A DNA stretch of 16,086 nt from Clostridia bacterium (GCA_017473285.1 JAFULP010000035.1:1-16086), one strand, 5' to 3'. Positions 1 through 6,641 are shown, numbered from the stretch's first letter. Notes: generated from the sequence alone by a model not told the origin. A program made the numbers and translations.

Positions 1-587
1 GGGTCCCATCCATTCATAGCATCTTTTGCCGCCTGATATGCGGTTTGATTTGGTTCTAGATTAAATTGCCCATCATTAATGGCTGTAAATGCCCAAGGTT
101 GATAAATAACCCCCGCAATAGTGTTTGGAAATCTTGAGTCATCCACTCTGTTTAGCACAACAGCCGCCACAGCCACTTGACCTGTGTAACTTTCGCCACG
201 GGCTTCACTGTGCACCAATTTTGCAAGAAGATACAAATCGTTATTGTTATATGAACCAGAACTTGAACTCCCTTTGACCTTTAATCCCATTTTAGCAGCA
301 GTCAAAGGTCCAACTATGCCATCCGCAGTCAAGCCATATTTTCGCTGGAATTTTTTTACAGCCGCTTTAGTCAATGGTCCATTAATTCCATCAACCGACC
401 CAGTATAATATCCCCATTTTTTTAATACGGTTTGAACTTCCCTAGTGTCCGCAACCGCCGCATCCACACTTTCAATAGTCATAGCCACTGGCTCAACGGC
501 TTGACTTTGCTTATACACTTGACCACCAAATACCATCATTGACGACAGCACCGCAACCACCGCCAAACAAATTTTTAGCCTTTTCAT
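1..587 (-). CDS. sleB: Spore cortex-lytic enzyme SleB (C-terminus cut by window edge)
   Basis: SleB is a lytic transglycosylase that cleaves muramic-delta-lactam-containing cortex peptidoglycan when the spore germinates. I translated this by hand from the ATG at 585-587; 195 codons are present and the frame is open to the left edge. Residues 1-30 form an N-terminal signal sequence (basic start, hydrophobic 6-20). Residues about 47-100 are a peptidoglycan-binding domain, with WGYYTGSVDGINGPLT and the matching second half KYGLTADGIVGPLTA. A Gly/Ser linker follows at 103-116. The Hydrolase_2 catalytic domain starts near 118 with LVHSEARGE, where E128 aligns with the catalytic glutamate, then VAVAAVVLNRV and an AFTAINDGQ segment. 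By family length about 25-35 residues are missing. An AGAGGTG ribosome binding site lies over the spoIIR stop. The gene starts 9 bases after spoIIR, so it is probably co-transcribed. YpeB, the usual SleB partner, is not seen here. Confidence 0.95.
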   Translation of the reverse strand, partial: MKRLKICLAVVAVLSSMMVFGGQVYKQSQAVEPVAMTIESVDAAVADTREVQTVLKKWGYYTGSVDGINGPLTKAAVKKFQRKYGLTADGIVGPLTAAKMGLKVKGSSSSGSYNNNDLYLLAKLVHSEARGESYTGQVAVAAVVLNRVDDSRFPNTIAGVIYQPWAFTAINDGQFNLEPNQTAYQAAKDAMNGWD

Positions 588-596
588 ACACACCTC

Positions 597-1124
597 TTAA
601 TCAAAATACTTTTTAATAATATCCATCAAATACGATTGATATTGTATATTGTGCGCATCGGTGTCACTTTTATTCACAAAACATAAAGGTGGATATACAA
701 TACACCACCAATTATCCCCTTTACCAGTGCCCAGTTCAATAATTAGCGCATCATAAACCCCCTCTTCCAATGTCACATTATCGTATGTGCGTGTGGGAAA
801 TTTTTCAGTATCAACTTTGGCTTTTGATGTATATGTAAATCCGTTTTGACTTAAAACATTGTCACACACATTTTCAATTTGCAACAACAATCCATTGATT
901 GTATTTATACTTTTTTCCTTTGTGTCACAATCAATTAAGTATGGTGTTATAAAGTTTACCACTTCGTCTTTAACCAAATATTTAACCGCTTGGTCCACTT
1001 CCGAATTTGAGTTTGCCCTTATATGCACACGCAAATAATCATACTCAGATTGGTTAGTTTGAGCGTTAAAAACAAACACCCCACAACACAATAATAAAAA
1101 TAAAAAAATAGGCAAATATTTCAT
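597..1124 (-). CDS. spoIIR: Stage II sporulation protein R (SpoIIR)
   Basis: SpoIIR is made in the forespore under sigma-F and secreted into the intermembrane space. There it activates the SpoIIGA protease, which processes pro-sigma-E in the mother cell. The 175-residue protein has a hydrophobic signal segment (about 4-19). It carries the family signature IRANSNSEVDQAVKYLVKD (35-53), the FPTRTY...L..GVYDAL stretch (109-126) and the hallmark GKGDNWWCIVYPPLCF (134-149), with two cysteines at 141 and 148. Length is slightly below that of many homologues, which have a longer C-terminal tail. The start is supported by an AAGGAG site at 1130-1135, 5 bases before the ATG. It is 47 bases downstream of the unrecognised gene and 9 bases upstream of sleB, all on the same strand. 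I could not find a good sigma-F promoter in the 47-base gap. Confidence 0.96.
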   Translation of the reverse strand: MKYLPIFLFLLLCCGVFVFNAQTNQSEYDYLRVHIRANSNSEVDQAVKYLVKDEVVNFITPYLIDCDTKEKSINTINGLLLQIENVCDNVLSQNGFTYTSKAKVDTEKFPTRTYDNVTLEEGVYDALIIELGTGKGDNWWCIVYPPLCFVNKSDTDAHNIQYQSYLMDIIKKYFD

Positions 1125-1171
1125 AAGAACTCCTTAATAAAATATTTGCCCAAATAATTAAATAAATAATT

Positions 1172-2122
1172 TTAAATTGCATTAAAAATATATGAAATAT
1201 ATAATAAATTGTCTATATTTAGCAATTTTGATTGATTTTTAATTATTTTATTTAATTTATTTAATTTGATATTATTAAAATTAAAATATTTTTTAATAAT
1301 TATTTTTAATCTATTTAAAATAGCGCTTGTTATTTTAATTAAATTCCCGCTATTAAATTTAATTAAATCAACAATATCATACTTAACAATCAAAGCATGC
1401 GCTTTATCAACTTCTTCGCTTGTTAGTTGCGCTTTGTAAAAGTCAATATATTCTTCCTTGTTTTGATTTAAACTTTCAAGCATTTTAAGTATTGTGCACA
1501 ATCTTAAATATATATAATATGGCATTTGATTTTCGGCAATTTGTTTGTAGTCTGCACCTAGACACGATTTTAAATATGCGACTTGGTTTACTAATGCTAT
1601 ATAAAAATCATCTTTGCTATTTGCCAATGCATCAATCTGTTTAAACATGGTCACATCCACTTCTGCTTTTTGAAGCAACAATCCCCATAATTTGTTTAGC
1701 GCCAAATCATACATAAACGCCAAACTTATATAATCCTTACTTTGTAAATTGCATACCAACAAGTTATCCCCATACAAACTTTCAACATTACTTATATATG
1801 GCAATACAAAATTTGATTGTGGCACAAATATGTTTAATATAAAGTTGTTGTCATTTTGCAATTGATAAAAATGCTCAGAACTAACATTGTAAATAATTAC
1901 TCTAGCTCCGCTATTAGCCATATCAAAAAATGATGACACATTGTTTTTGTTGTAATAATATTTAAGTAAAACCACATTTTGATGTATCTCGCTTGCCAGT
2001 TTGTCAACAAAGTCCATATCACTTTCGTCATCTAAGCATAATATAACCTTTTGATACCTTGCCTTTTGTAGCACTGTATCTACAATTTCATTTATTGAAT
2101 TAACCTTATCTATAACTCTCAT
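1172..2122 (-). CDS. Unrecognised 316-residue protein, first gene of the spoIIR-sleB cluster
   Basis: I do not recognise this protein. There is no signal peptide and no clear membrane segment. The N-terminal 80 residues alternate predicted strands and helices (KVILCLDD at 25-32, NVVLLKYYY at 49-57, ARVIIYNVS at 73-81), like a Rossmann-type fold. The order of segments faintly recalls the iron-containing alcohol / glycerol-1-phosphate dehydrogenase superfamily, but I see no glycine-rich nucleotide motif or metal-binding His pair, so this is only a lead. The last 60-70 residues are Ile/Asn/Lys-rich and encoded by DNA with almost no G or C, suggesting a fast-evolving or read-through tail. The ATG at 2120-2122 has no good ribosome binding site, so the start is the weakest part of the call. 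A promoter-like TTGACA lies at 2208-2213. It lies 47 bases before spoIIR, so a spore-related role is possible by context only. Confidence 0.75.
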   Translation of the reverse strand: MRVIDKVNSINEIVDTVLQKARYQKVILCLDDESDMDFVDKLASEIHQNVVLLKYYYNKNNVSSFFDMANSGARVIIYNVSSEHFYQLQNDNNFILNIFVPQSNFVLPYISNVESLYGDNLLVCNLQSKDYISLAFMYDLALNKLWGLLLQKAEVDVTMFKQIDALANSKDDFYIALVNQVAYLKSCLGADYKQIAENQMPYYIYLRLCTILKMLESLNQNKEEYIDFYKAQLTSEEVDKAHALIVKYDIVDLIKFNSGNLIKITSAILNRLKIIIKKYFNFNNIKLNKLNKIIKNQSKLLNIDNLLYISYIFNAI

Positions 2123-2184
2123 AAATATAATGCTAACTTAGTTGAACAATTTTTAAAATAAAAAATTTGTTGCGTTTTAACTAC

Positions 2185-2213
2185 TATTTATATTTAAAGT
2201 AGATTTTTGTCAA
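2185..2213 (-). promoter_or_regulatory. Candidate promoter of the orf316-spoIIR-sleB cluster
   Basis: On the minus strand there is an exact TTGACA (plus-strand 2208-2213). It is followed by TAAATA after 17 bases (2185-2190) or TATAAA after 15 bases (2187-2192). It would give a leader of about 60 bases. It looks like a vegetative sigma-A promoter, which is odd for a cluster holding two spore-stage genes. Extra sporulation promoters inside the cluster are possible but not visible to me. Confidence 0.45.
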
Positions 2214-2348
2214 AATTACATCAATGAATATATCTCGCTTTAAAATAACTCTCCAATATGCAACTTACTACAAAAAGTTAAATATTTTTGGAGACACACT
2301 TCCATATAATACATTTATCCATTTGTTATATTTTTTAGCGGTAAATGC

Positions 2349-2377
2349 TTTACTTTTAGTTAGTTTTATTATAAAAT
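2349..2377 (+). promoter_or_regulatory. Candidate sigma-A promoter of acpP
   Basis: TTTACT (2349-2354), a 17-base spacer and TAAAAT (2372-2377), placed about 57 bases before the acpP start. The -10 element matches 5 of 6 consensus bases and the -35 matches 4 of 6. Confidence 0.55.
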
Positions 2378-2433
2378 AATAGTGTAACATTATTTGTTAT
2401 CTTTATTAAAAGATATTGCAAAAGGAGTTAATT

Positions 2434-2664
2434 ATGCAAGACAAGATTATTAAGATGATTGCTAATAAATTAAGCAAAAAGGTTGAAGATGTTACACTAC
2501 AATCAAGATTAATTGAAGATTTGGGTGCTGACAGCCTTGATATTGTTGAACTTCTTATGATGCTTGAGGACGAATATGGTATCACTATTCCAGACCAAGA
2601 CGCTATGAAGTTGTCAACCATTGGCGACATTGTTAAGTTTATGGAAAGCCAAAACATTAAGTAA
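2434..2664 (+). CDS. acpP: Acyl carrier protein
   Basis: The 76-residue protein carries growing acyl chains as thioesters during type II fatty acid synthesis in the cytoplasm. The 4'-phosphopantetheine attachment serine is S34 in the canonical LIEDLGADSLDIVELLMMLED context. Helix I (3-15), the DSL-initiated helix II (34-49) and the FGI/YGI-type turn (EYGITIPD, about 49-56) are all in place, and the acidic character of helix II is normal. The start at 2434 is chosen because AAAGGAG lies 7 bases before it at 2421-2427; an in-frame TTG at 2416 lies before that site and is unlikely to be used. The gene stands alone: no fab, plsX or rnc gene is next to it. It has its own promoter and terminator, so it is probably monocistronic. 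This may be the housekeeping ACP, or a specialised one; the sequence alone does not tell. Confidence 0.96.
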   Translation: MQDKIIKMIANKLSKKVEDVTLQSRLIEDLGADSLDIVELLMMLEDEYGITIPDQDAMKLSTIGDIVKFMESQNIK

Positions 2665-2665
2665 T

Positions 2666-2695
2666 AAAAAAGGACCTATATTTAGGTTCTTTTTT
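2666..2695. terminator. Bidirectional intrinsic terminator between acpP and the HD gene
   Basis: Arms AGGACCTA (2671-2678) and TAGGTTCT (2683-2690) form an 8-bp stem (one G-T pair) with a 4-base loop. The right arm is followed by T5 on the plus strand, and the left arm is preceded by A5, which gives a T tract on the minus strand. It can therefore end both acpP (+) and the convergent HD-domain gene (-). Confidence 0.85.
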
Positions 2696-2737
2696 ATGCA
2701 ATTATTAAATTTACTAATTCATATAATAAATTATTTG

Positions 2738-3334
2738 TTATCTTGTTTCGTCCAAATAGGTTGCCATCATATCGGCAGTATGGAAAATCATTGCATTTGG
2801 GAACTTGTAGTATGCTTCCGCCATTGCATACGAGCCACCACGCACACGCTCATCAAATCCGCCACCATGCCAATTGATGCATATTGCTTCTTCACGAGTA
2901 AGTTTGATAAAACTGCCCACAATATACACTGACTTTTCACCATGACCATATGGGAGTTTGTCTTCCACAGTGTAGTATGGCACTTGAACCCATTGACCAT
3001 CCACCTTTACATTGCGATAATCCGTCTTATAAAAATCCACTTTACACACATCGTGTAGCAGTGCTATAATTGCCACGCTTTCCATCGAAATATGATTGCT
3101 AAACTCTTCGCCATATTCCATCTTCAATAGTCTTACATATCTGTCAAACACCTTCAAACTGTGTTCGCACAACCCACCCTCATAGGCTGAGTGGAATTTT
3201 GATGACGCTGGTGCGGTGAAAAAGTCGCTATTTATTAGCCAGTCCAACAAATTATCCGCACCTTCACGCTTGATGTATTGATTATATATTTGTATAAATC
3301 TTTCTTGATTTTCTTCCAACATTGTTTCGTCCAT
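2738..3334 (-). CDS. HD-domain phosphohydrolase family protein
   Basis: A 198-residue HD-superfamily metal-dependent hydrolase; the substrate is unknown. Visible metal-site candidates are H58 (LCEHSL), the HD pair H94-D95 in ALLHDVCK, H156 (INWHGG) and H185/D188 (FHTADMM). The N-terminal helix and DWLINSDFFTAPASSKFHSAY segment resemble the HD half of YhaM-like exonucleases and a group of uncharacterised clostridial HD proteins of the same length. No OB-fold domain is present, so it is not a full YhaM. The start has an AAGGAGT site (3339-3345), 4 bases before ATG. A TATAAT hexamer at 3427-3432 (minus) in the 155-base gap after hisS could be its -10, but no matching -35 is clear. It may be transcribed on its own or as read-through from hisS. 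Nucleotide hydrolysis is a guess from the superfamily. Confidence 0.85.
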   Translation of the reverse strand: MDETMLEENQERFIQIYNQYIKREGADNLLDWLINSDFFTAPASSKFHSAYEGGLCEHSLKVFDRYVRLLKMEYGEEFSNHISMESVAIIALLHDVCKVDFYKTDYRNVKVDGQWVQVPYYTVEDKLPYGHGEKSVYIVGSFIKLTREEAICINWHGGGFDERVRGGSYAMAEAYYKFPNAMIFHTADMMATYLDETR

Positions 3335-3489
3335 ATTTACTCCTTATTTAACTAATCCTTTTTGCTGTTATATGTAACACTCAACATTTTTAAAGATATT
3401 TCGTCCATAGAATATCCAAAAAATTTATTATACATTTTATTCTGCAAATATATATTAAATTTAACTTATCATAGTAACTTCGCAAGCAT

Positions 3490-4725
3490 TTATAGCGTTT
3501 TAATGTTATCGTCTTGCATTGAAATAAAGCCATCAAAATTGGCAAACTTTAATTTATCAAGCATTGCTTTCATATTTTTAGGTCTTACATAAGTTGATAC
3601 AGCGTATTTTTGCATCAATTGTTTCTTTTTAGCCAACACAGTAGCATAATCATCTTCACGATTGTAGATAAGTGCAATTTTTAATTTATCCTTTTTTGTT
3701 TTTCCTTGCTCGGTCAATATTAAATTAACTGGCTCAAAGCCCATACCAAACCCAACGGCTGGCACATTGATGCCAATCAATTTTTCAACCATCTTGTCAT
3801 AGCGTCCGCCACCACCAATTGCACCACCAAAGCCGTCGGTATACGCTTCGTACACGGTGCCCGTGTAATAGCCTTGACCACGAACTATCGACAAATCAAA
3901 TACACATCTTCCGTTAGTAATTACACTATTTGCGGTACTTATAATATATTGCATTTCATCAATATCTTGAGTTGAAACGCAATAACTAGATGCCACGCTT
4001 AAACCATTTTGCTTAATATCAGCACTAGCCTTGATTAATGATGCAATATTGCTAGCATTAAAGCCCTTTTCCACCAACTCTTGCTCCACACCTTCAATGC
4101 CAATCTTATCAAACTTGTCAAGTGTAATACACACAGAGTTAATATCCGCCTTATCGAAACCACAAAATTCAACCAATGAATTAAGGATTTTGCGACTGTT
4201 AACTTTCATTGTTACATCACTTAGCCCTAAACGAGCGTAAGTATCCATAACGGTGGCGATAATTTCAATTTCTGCATTGATGCTATTATCGCCAAAAATA
4301 TCAATGTCGCATTGTATAAATTGGCGATTGCGACCTTTTTGTGGACGCTCGGCACGGAAAGAATAACCTATTTGAATAGATTTAAATGGATTAGGCAACA
4401 TTTCACGGTTTCCAGCATAAAATCTTGCAAGCGGAACGGTTAAATCATAACGCAAACCTTCTTCCACAATATCCTTTTCGGTTAAATTAGGCTTGGTTAA
4501 ATCAAGTTGGGCCCCACGCTTGATTGTTTTAAACATAAGGCGAAGATTGTCCCCACCTTCGCTACTATCTAATAGTGACAAATTTTCCAAAACTGGAGTG
4601 TCAATTAAAGTAAAACCATTATCTTGATAACTTTTTAATATTTGTTGCCTTACAATTTCACGATTTTCGGCTTGGATAGGCGCATAATCATATGTGCCAC
4701 GAACTGGTTGAATATTTATTTTCAT
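3490..4725 (-). CDS. hisS: Histidine--tRNA ligase
   Basis: A class II aminoacyl-tRNA synthetase that charges tRNA-His in the cytoplasm. Motif 1 region: RGTYDYAPIQAE (9-20). Then the LRYDLTVPLARF block (91-102) and motif 2 with FRAERPQKGRNRQFIQCDID (123-142). The histidine-specific HisA loop reads IVRGQGYYTGTVYE (280-293), with the conserved Arg282. GGGGRYDKMV (304-313) precedes motif 3 (VGFGMGFEPV, 324-333). The intact motif 2 and HisA arginines argue for an active synthetase rather than the catalytically dead HisZ paralogue. The C-terminal anticodon-binding domain (about 347-411, some 65 residues) is shorter than the usual 90-100; it ends soon after FDGFISMQDD. RBS AAAGGAAT at 4732-4739. The leader is only about 16 bases, too short for a T-box. 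Downstream comes the HD gene after a 155-base gap. Confidence 0.92.
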   Translation of the reverse strand: MKINIQPVRGTYDYAPIQAENREIVRQQILKSYQDNGFTLIDTPVLENLSLLDSSEGGDNLRLMFKTIKRGAQLDLTKPNLTEKDIVEEGLRYDLTVPLARFYAGNREMLPNPFKSIQIGYSFRAERPQKGRNRQFIQCDIDIFGDNSINAEIEIIATVMDTYARLGLSDVTMKVNSRKILNSLVEFCGFDKADINSVCITLDKFDKIGIEGVEQELVEKGFNASNIASLIKASADIKQNGLSVASSYCVSTQDIDEMQYIISTANSVITNGRCVFDLSIVRGQGYYTGTVYEAYTDGFGGAIGGGGRYDKMVEKLIGINVPAVGFGMGFEPVNLILTEQGKTKKDKLKIALIYNREDDYATVLAKKKQLMQKYAVSTYVRPKNMKAMLDKLKFANFDGFISMQDDNIKTL

Positions 4726-4747
4726 AATTAAATTCCTTTATTATTCT

Positions 4748-4776
4748 ATTATATTTTATAAACCAGCACTTGTCAA
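4748..4776 (-). promoter_or_regulatory. Consensus sigma-A promoter of hisS
   Basis: Minus-strand TTGACA (plus 4771-4776), a 17-base spacer and TATAAT (plus 4748-4753): an exact match to the sigma-A consensus. The predicted start of transcription near 4741 gives a leader of about 16 bases that holds just the ribosome binding site. Confidence 0.88.
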
Positions 4777-4811
4777 GAAATTCCCTCAAAATAAACCTAT
4801 AACATTTTGTA

Positions 4812-4842
4812 CAAAAAAAATTCACAGTAACCCGTGAATTTT
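4812..4842 (-). terminator. Intrinsic terminator after veg
   Basis: Minus-strand AAAATTCAC (plus 4834-4842), an 8-base loop and GTGAATTTT (plus 4817-4825), followed by an unbroken run of T (plus 4813-4820). It lies 30 bases past the veg stop and just upstream of the hisS promoter. The stem has few G-C pairs, but the T tract is strong. Confidence 0.8.
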
Positions 4843-4871
4843 GAAACTTTATCATTTTGTATAACTTAAGT

Positions 4872-5114
4872 CTATTCGGCAAGTTTAGTAATCTTAACTT
4901 CTCCACACAATATATCGCTATATGAATATGTGTGTGTTGAAGCCGAAGCAATCCTATCCTTAACAGTGAATACGCTGGTATAAACATTGTCGATAACGCC
5001 TTCAAACTTTAATATTTTTCGCCTACCACGATTAATATATAATTTAACTTCTTCACCTTTCAATGACAAAACCGCTTGCTTAATATCGTTTAATGTTGTA
5101 ATGCTTCTTTTCAT
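4872..5114 (-). CDS. veg: Veg family protein
   Basis: An 80-residue protein of the Veg family, a small conserved Firmicute protein. In Bacillus subtilis Veg is highly expressed and promotes biofilm formation by antagonising SinR; its biochemical role in Clostridia is unclear. Family signatures are TLNDIKQAVLSLKGEEV (7-23), the basic INRGRRKILKFEGVI (27-41), VYTSVFTVK (44-52) and the C-terminal YSYSDILCGEVKI (63-75). The length is typical. The fold is a small beta barrel, so nucleic-acid binding is plausible. AAGGATG lies 8 bases before the ATG. Own promoter (5147-5174) and own terminator (4812-4842) make it a single-gene unit. Confidence 0.92.
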   Translation of the reverse strand: MKRSITTLNDIKQAVLSLKGEEVKLYINRGRRKILKFEGVIDNVYTSVFTVKDRIASASTHTYSYSDILCGEVKITKLAE

Positions 5115-5146
5115 ATCCCACCATCCTTATTTAAAGTTTTGGCAAA

Positions 5147-5174
5147 ATATTAGCATTTTATTCAAAAACGACAA
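5147..5174 (-). promoter_or_regulatory. Candidate promoter of veg (extended -10)
   Basis: Minus-strand TTGTCG (plus 5169-5174), a 16-base spacer and TAATAT (plus 5147-5152), preceded by TGC, giving an extended -10 (TGCTAATAT). It lies about 33 bases before the veg start. Confidence 0.55.
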
Positions 5175-5208
5175 AATCCGCAATATGGCAATGCTAGGCT
5201 ATTATATA

Positions 5209-5661
5209 TTATAGGTCGTCGTCATCGTCGTCAAAATCGTCTTCATCATCGTCCATATCGTCTAAGCCTAGGTCGTCTTTGTCCAAATCATCAACATAAT
5301 CCAAATCGTCAACGCCTGAAGTTATTTCAACATCAGCATCATCGTCCGTGCTGTCAAATTCGTCATCATCGTCATCTTCATCATCATCTGAGATGTATTT
5401 ATGCCAGTTGTTTACTTCTTCGTCCATATCTTCAGCATTATTGATTCCAAATTCTTGCTTGCACAATTCACAAACCTCTTCACCATTTTGCACAAAATTT
5501 ATTTTACATATACTGCAAAGTTCCAAATCGCCAATATCATCATCACTTTCAATTAATTTCATTTCTCTTTTGCAGACATCACAATATTGGTCTGCTTTTT
5601 TAATATAATTCAATTCACATCTAGGACATCTAATATATACATTTTTTGAACTTTTTGCCAT
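5209..5661 (-). CDS. Double zinc-ribbon protein with polyaspartate tail
   Basis: A 150-residue protein of unknown function. Two CxxC...CxxC units are visible: C12/C15 with C27/C30 (CPRC...CDVC) and C49/C52 with C64/C67 (CSIC...CELC). Together they are consistent with two treble-clef or rubredoxin-like zinc sites. The RCPRCELNYI start resembles a group of uncharacterised clostridial zinc-ribbon proteins. After a short helix (72-90) the last 60 residues (91-150) contain 34 aspartates with almost no basic residue, and the protein ends in six Asp and a Leu. Such tails occur in nucleic-acid mimics and in the delta subunit of RNA polymerase, so a transcription- or nucleic-acid-related role is an inference. 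AAGGGAG at 5668-5674 supports the start. It lies between spo0A (87 bases upstream) and veg and has its own strong promoter. Confidence 0.85.
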   Translation of the reverse strand: MAKSSKNVYIRCPRCELNYIKKADQYCDVCKREMKLIESDDDIGDLELCSICKINFVQNGEEVCELCKQEFGINNAEDMDEEVNNWHKYISDDDEDDDDDEFDSTDDDADVEITSGVDDLDYVDDLDKDDLGLDDMDDDEDDFDDDDDDL

Positions 5662-5690
5662 AATATACTCCCTTATCCTTTTGTTAGTAT

Positions 5691-5719
5691 ATTATAATTA
5701 TTTAAAAATTATTTGTCTA
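5691..5719 (-). promoter_or_regulatory. Candidate sigma-A promoter of the acidic zinc-ribbon gene
   Basis: Minus-strand TAGACA (plus 5714-5719), a 17-base spacer and TATAAT (plus 5691-5696): 11 of 12 consensus bases. It gives a leader of about 22 bases. No hairpin terminator was found between the spo0A stop and this promoter, so read-through from spo0A is also possible. Confidence 0.75.
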
Positions 5720-5748
5720 CTATTTTTTATATATTTTTTAATTAATTT

Positions 5749-6507
5749 TTAGCAAGCACCCTCAATTAGCATTTTATCAGCCACTAACGCTATAAATTCG
5801 CCATTAGTTGGCTTTTCGTTGCTTGAATAAACTTTTAATCCAAATACATTATTTATATTTTCAATTTTGCCTCTATTCCAAGCAACTTCAATAGCGTGCC
5901 TAATTGCTCTTTCAACCTTGGATGCACTAGTGCTATATTTTTCAGCAATTGTTGGATATAATTTTTTAGTAATACTATTAATAATTTCAGGATTTGCAAT
6001 AGCCAATTTTATTGCTTCACGCAAAAATTGATAACCTTTTATATGAGCAGGAATTCCTACAGTAATAAATATATTAGTAATTTTTTCTTCCATTTTGTTC
6101 ATATTCATATTGCTTGTGTTAGCAATATCTAAATCAGCGGACTCATAAATGTCTTCAATGCGCTCAATTAGCACCTTTGCACTAAAAGGTTTAATAGCGT
6201 AATACTTTGCGCCCAATTTCATAGCCTTATTTACAAAACCATTTAACGACAATCCAGTGTGGATTATGATATTAGTTTTTATATTTTCTTTGTATAATTT
6301 TTCCATTACCGCAAAGCCGTCCAATTGTGGCAACACCAAATCCATTACAACCACATCAGGGTTATGCTCCCTTATCTGTTGCAATAATGTTGCACCATCA
6401 GTAGCAACGGCTACAACATTAAATTTTTCCTTAGGTAAATTTTGCAGAAACTCATCTATTGTTTCTTTGTTTTCATCAGCAACTATTACATTAATAGTAT
6501 TCTTCAT
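5749..6507 (-). CDS. spo0A: Stage 0 sporulation response regulator Spo0A
   Basis: The master regulator that commits the cell to sporulation when phosphorylated. The receiver domain (about 5-122) keeps the acidic pair D11/E12, the phospho-acceptor D56 in VVVMDLVLPQLDG, T84 and K106 (IKPF). A Met/Asn-rich linker (130-140) leads to the Spo0A-specific DNA-binding domain: VGIPAHIKGYQFLREAI (150-166), LYPTIAEKY, and the recognition helix SASKVERAIRHAIEVAWNRG (194-213), then KPTNGEFIALVADKM (232-246). The length (252) is slightly below the 260-275 that is common. RBS AGGGAG at 6513-6518. The promoter and a Spo0A box lie upstream, suggesting self-control. The gene upstream is a divergent sipL-like gene, not spoIVB, which usually precedes spo0A. 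The phosphorelay or kinase partners are not in this window. Confidence 0.98.
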   Translation of the reverse strand: MKNTINVIVADENKETIDEFLQNLPKEKFNVVAVATDGATLLQQIREHNPDVVVMDLVLPQLDGFAVMEKLYKENIKTNIIIHTGLSLNGFVNKAMKLGAKYYAIKPFSAKVLIERIEDIYESADLDIANTSNMNMNKMEEKITNIFITVGIPAHIKGYQFLREAIKLAIANPEIINSITKKLYPTIAEKYSTSASKVERAIRHAIEVAWNRGKIENINNVFGLKVYSSNEKPTNGEFIALVADKMLIEGAC

Positions 6508-6609
6508 AATATCTCCCTCTTTATCTTATTCCGCTCAAAAGCAGTGTAATTTCATATTAACAAAAGGGGTTAAAAAATCAAAAAAGAAAAATTTACTTTT
6601 TGGTTGCAT

Positions 6610-6638
6610 TTTATATTAAACTGTAAAATTAGGTTCAA
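6610..6638 (-). promoter_or_regulatory. Candidate promoter of spo0A
   Basis: Minus-strand TTGAAC (plus 6633-6638), a 17-base spacer and TATAAA (plus 6610-6615). Transcription would start near 6603, giving a leader of about 95 bases. The weak -35 with a Spo0A box 3 bases upstream is what is expected of a Spo0A-activated sigma-A promoter. I did not find a convincing sigma-H promoter (no AGGA-type -35 before a GAAT). Confidence 0.55.
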
Positions 6639-6641
6639 AAT

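Larger units (their letters stand above)
2123..2433. other. Divergent intergenic region between the spoIIR cluster and acpP
   Basis: This 311-base gap holds no open reading frame of note on either strand. It contains a sigma-A-like promoter pointing right to acpP (2349-2377) and one pointing left to the unrecognised gene (2185-2213). In the middle (about 2220-2345) I see no RNA gene, repeat or known regulatory motif. Confidence 0.6.

Noticed and set aside
1125..1171. Sigma-F promoter for spoIIR
   Set aside because: GGGCAAATA on the minus strand resembles a sigma-F -10, but there is no GTATA/GCATA-like -35 at about 15 bases upstream.
2416..2433. Upstream in-frame TTG start for the acyl carrier protein
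   Set aside because: The AAAGGAG ribosome binding site lies between it and the ATG at 2434, and ACP homologues start at the equivalent of the ATG.
3335..3489. Promoter or small gene in the hisS-HD gap
   Set aside because: Only a lone TATAAT (3427-3432, minus) was seen, with no matching -35; the short plus-strand frame there has no ribosome binding site and runs into hisS.
3490..4725. HisZ (regulatory subunit of ATP phosphoribosyltransferase) instead of HisRS
   Set aside because: The motif 2 arginine and the HisA VRG...YYTG loop are intact and a C-terminal domain remains; no his biosynthesis genes are nearby.
4726..4871. T-box riboswitch before hisS
   Set aside because: The gap holds the veg terminator and an exact sigma-A promoter; transcription starts too close to the ATG for a T-box.
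5161..5180. Second 0A box near the veg promoter (TGTCGTT, minus strand)
   Set aside because: It misses the last two core bases and overlaps the -35 of a plausible vegetative promoter; chance is likely.
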